Below, piece by piece: positions 62,780 to 64,000 of a stretch of DNA of 64,000 nt. The stretch covers positions 434,001 to 498,000 of the forward strand of contig CANMSL010000003.1 in NCBI GenBank assembly GCA_947500505.1, given 5' to 3'. The stretch is from an uncultured Aquimarina sp. GTDB taxonomy: Bacteria; Bacteroidota; Bacteroidia; Flavobacteriales; Flavobacteriaceae. Numbering within the stretch: the first letter of the stretch is position 1; each line of letters begins with the position of its first letter. The notes below the pieces were generated by a model. The model searched no databases. It worked only from the letters and a program-made list of their open reading frames with translations, and was not told the DNA's origin. The position numbers and the translations under genes were made by a program.

Positions 62780-64000
62780 CAGGTTCTTCTTTTTTTAGGT
62801 CAAGGTATAGGGCTGTAAAAAATAATTCTGAAATAATTTTAGTTCCTTTCCACGTAAAATGCATATAATCATTAGCGGTAAGCTTTTCTTCTACCCAAAA
62901 AGGCATGGATCCCTTTCCGCCCATTGCATCATACATACTCCAATAGGCTACATTATTCTCTAAACAGGTTTCCATCAATTTAGCATTCAGATAAGGTAGT
63001 AATGGATAGGTTTGCATCTTTCCATTGATAGGAAGACACATATCAGTAGGACCGATAAATATAAAACTTACATTTTTGGTTCGACGCCTTAACCAATTTA
63101 CCTGATTAGCAATTGACTTCGCATAATTATCTACCTTTGTCGAATCTTTCAGATAAGGCATCGTATTACCTCCATACTGCATAATAATGATCTTAGGCTT
63201 TAAATTTCGTACCATCTGACCGTAGACAGAGGCATTTGTACTGGAAAAAATCGTGCCTGAAGAACCACGCATCGCCACATTATCCATCTGAACCCGTGAT
63301 CCGCCGTCTAGTGTCAAACCATAAAAATCAGCACTAACCTTACCTTCTAATTCAATTTTCAGGTTACTTGGTGTCGTATTAGTTTTTATACGGTATTTGT
63401 GGTACTTCCCATCTGCGATCAGACTATCTTGTTGTATGAGCTGACCGTCGTTATATACAGAAACCTTAATTGGAAACTTACAATTGCCATAATGCAACCC
63501 AATATCCGTAAACCTCCTGAATTTAGCATAAGCTTTTCTGGATTTACCGACGGTTACAGAAGCTTTTACGATTGGCAACGAATCCAGAGCAGTACTATCC
63601 GGAGAGGTTTTTTTATATTCTGTAAATCTAGACACCGACATATATGCGCCATATTTTTTATGCCTAAATTTTTCCTGTGTAGGATCAAACCTGGCATATC
63701 TGAACCAGTTCTCGCTAGGCTCTACAATAGCAGCTATTTGTTTATATACCGGTTTTACAGGTATAAATCCCGGACCATTACCGCCATACATTCCTTGTAA
63801 TCTATTTCTAACATATCCTGTTATTCTGTCGCCTTCGATCTGAGAATCGCCATAATGTATAATTCTACAGGATCTTGAAGAAAGTTTAGTACGTAACTCC
63901 TTAGCAAAATCAGGATTACTTGCAGGATATCGGATTCTCTCTATTTTAGTAGTATCAATTTTAGAGAAGTCAGGACGCTGAAGACTATCTTTTTTTGCTA
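62766..64000 (-). CDS. Second SGNH/GDSL-family protein, 5 prime end outside window
   Basis: The frame is open to the window edge. An internal ATG at 63791 could be mistaken for the start, but upstream codons continue without stop and hold the block I motif (HYGDSQIEGDRITGYVRNRL) near 63800-63860, so the true start is beyond 64000. Later marks are KIIIMQYGGNTMPYLKD and ANDYMHFTWKGTKI (catalytic Asp and His). It overlaps the next SGNH gene by 14 bp and belongs to the MBOAT operon. Confidence 0.88.
   Translation of the reverse strand, partial: AKKDSLQRPDFSKIDTTKIERIRYPASNPDFAKELRTKLSSRSCRIIHYGDSQIEGDRITGYVRNRLQGMYGGNGPGFIPVKPVYKQIAAIVEPSENWFRYARFDPTQEKFRHKKYGAYMSVSRFTEYKKTSPDSTALDSLPIVKASVTVGKSRKAYAKFRRFTDIGLHYGNCKFPIKVSVYNDGQLIQQDSLIADGKYHKYRIKTNTTPSNLKIELEGKVSADFYGLTLDGGSRVQMDNVAMRGSSGTIFSSTNASVYGQMVRNLKPKIIIMQYGGNTMPYLKDSTKVDNYAKSIANQVNWLRRRTKNVSFIFIGPTDMCLPINGKMQTYPLLPYLNAKLMETCLENNVAYWSMYDAMGGKGSMPFWVEEKLTANDYMHFTWKGTKIISELFFTALYLDLKKEEPDDET

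Overview
The window reads as chromosomal DNA of a marine Flavobacteriaceae bacterium (Bacteroidota), possibly Aquimarina-like; the genus is only a guess. The support is a SusC/SusD pair, several proteins with type IX secretion (T9SS) C-terminal sorting domains, low G+C intergenic DNA, weak Shine-Dalgarno sequences and dispersed palindromic repeats of the flavobacterial kind. No rRNA, tRNA, CRISPR or prophage was seen.

Layout. (1) 1-4730: a SusD/SusC outer-membrane uptake pair on the minus strand, closed by a terminator at 13-48. (2) 4731-5542: no intact gene, but a decayed IS1595-type transposase. (3) 5543-31 kb: an accessory metabolic and stress block, mostly minus strand. It holds two alginate-export-like porins, a copper pair (SCO protein plus tyrosinase), an amidohydrolase, three isochorismatase-family hydrolases, glyoxalase-fold proteins, Dps, superoxide dismutase, alpha/beta hydrolases and an SDR. 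Control genes are a histidine kinase with an AraC-type response regulator and two further AraC regulators. Inside it, 23.1-25.2 kb is a wrecked operon: broken sugar isomerase, SnoaL-like fragment, second copy of part of the SDR gene, frameshifted MFS transporter. (4) 31-36.5 kb: a histidine kinase and a large NtrC-type response regulator. (5) 36.7-43.7 kb: a small secreted protein, a LuxR-type regulator and two large secreted peptidoglycan hydrolases (M23 peptidase and PGRP-type amidase) with the same long C-terminal module, ended by a 25-bp perfect hairpin. (6) 43.7-47 kb: rhodaneses, thioredoxin-fold proteins, a MarR regulator with tandem operators, and YceI. (7) 47-54.7 kb: a full tryptophan operon (trpE-G-D-orf-C-F-B-A) behind a leader peptide with three Trp codons and an attenuator. 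Palindromic repeats lie between its genes and, in one case, in frame inside trpF. (8) 54.7-59.7 kb: a small membrane protein, two delta-60 repeat proteins, a DUF1287 protein and a uracil-DNA glycosylase-like protein. (9) 59.8-64 kb: an MBOAT acyltransferase with two overlapping SGNH-hydrolase genes, the last cut by the window edge; this looks like a surface-glycan O-acylation operon.

Most notable: the trp attenuator and the palindromic element in the trpF coding sequence; the chimeric degraded operon with a 333-bp duplication of a nearby SDR; the paired T9SS peptidoglycan hydrolases; the SCO-tyrosinase pair; and the metallo-beta-lactamase-fold protein with a damaged metal motif. All family calls rest on motif reading by eye; no search was run.
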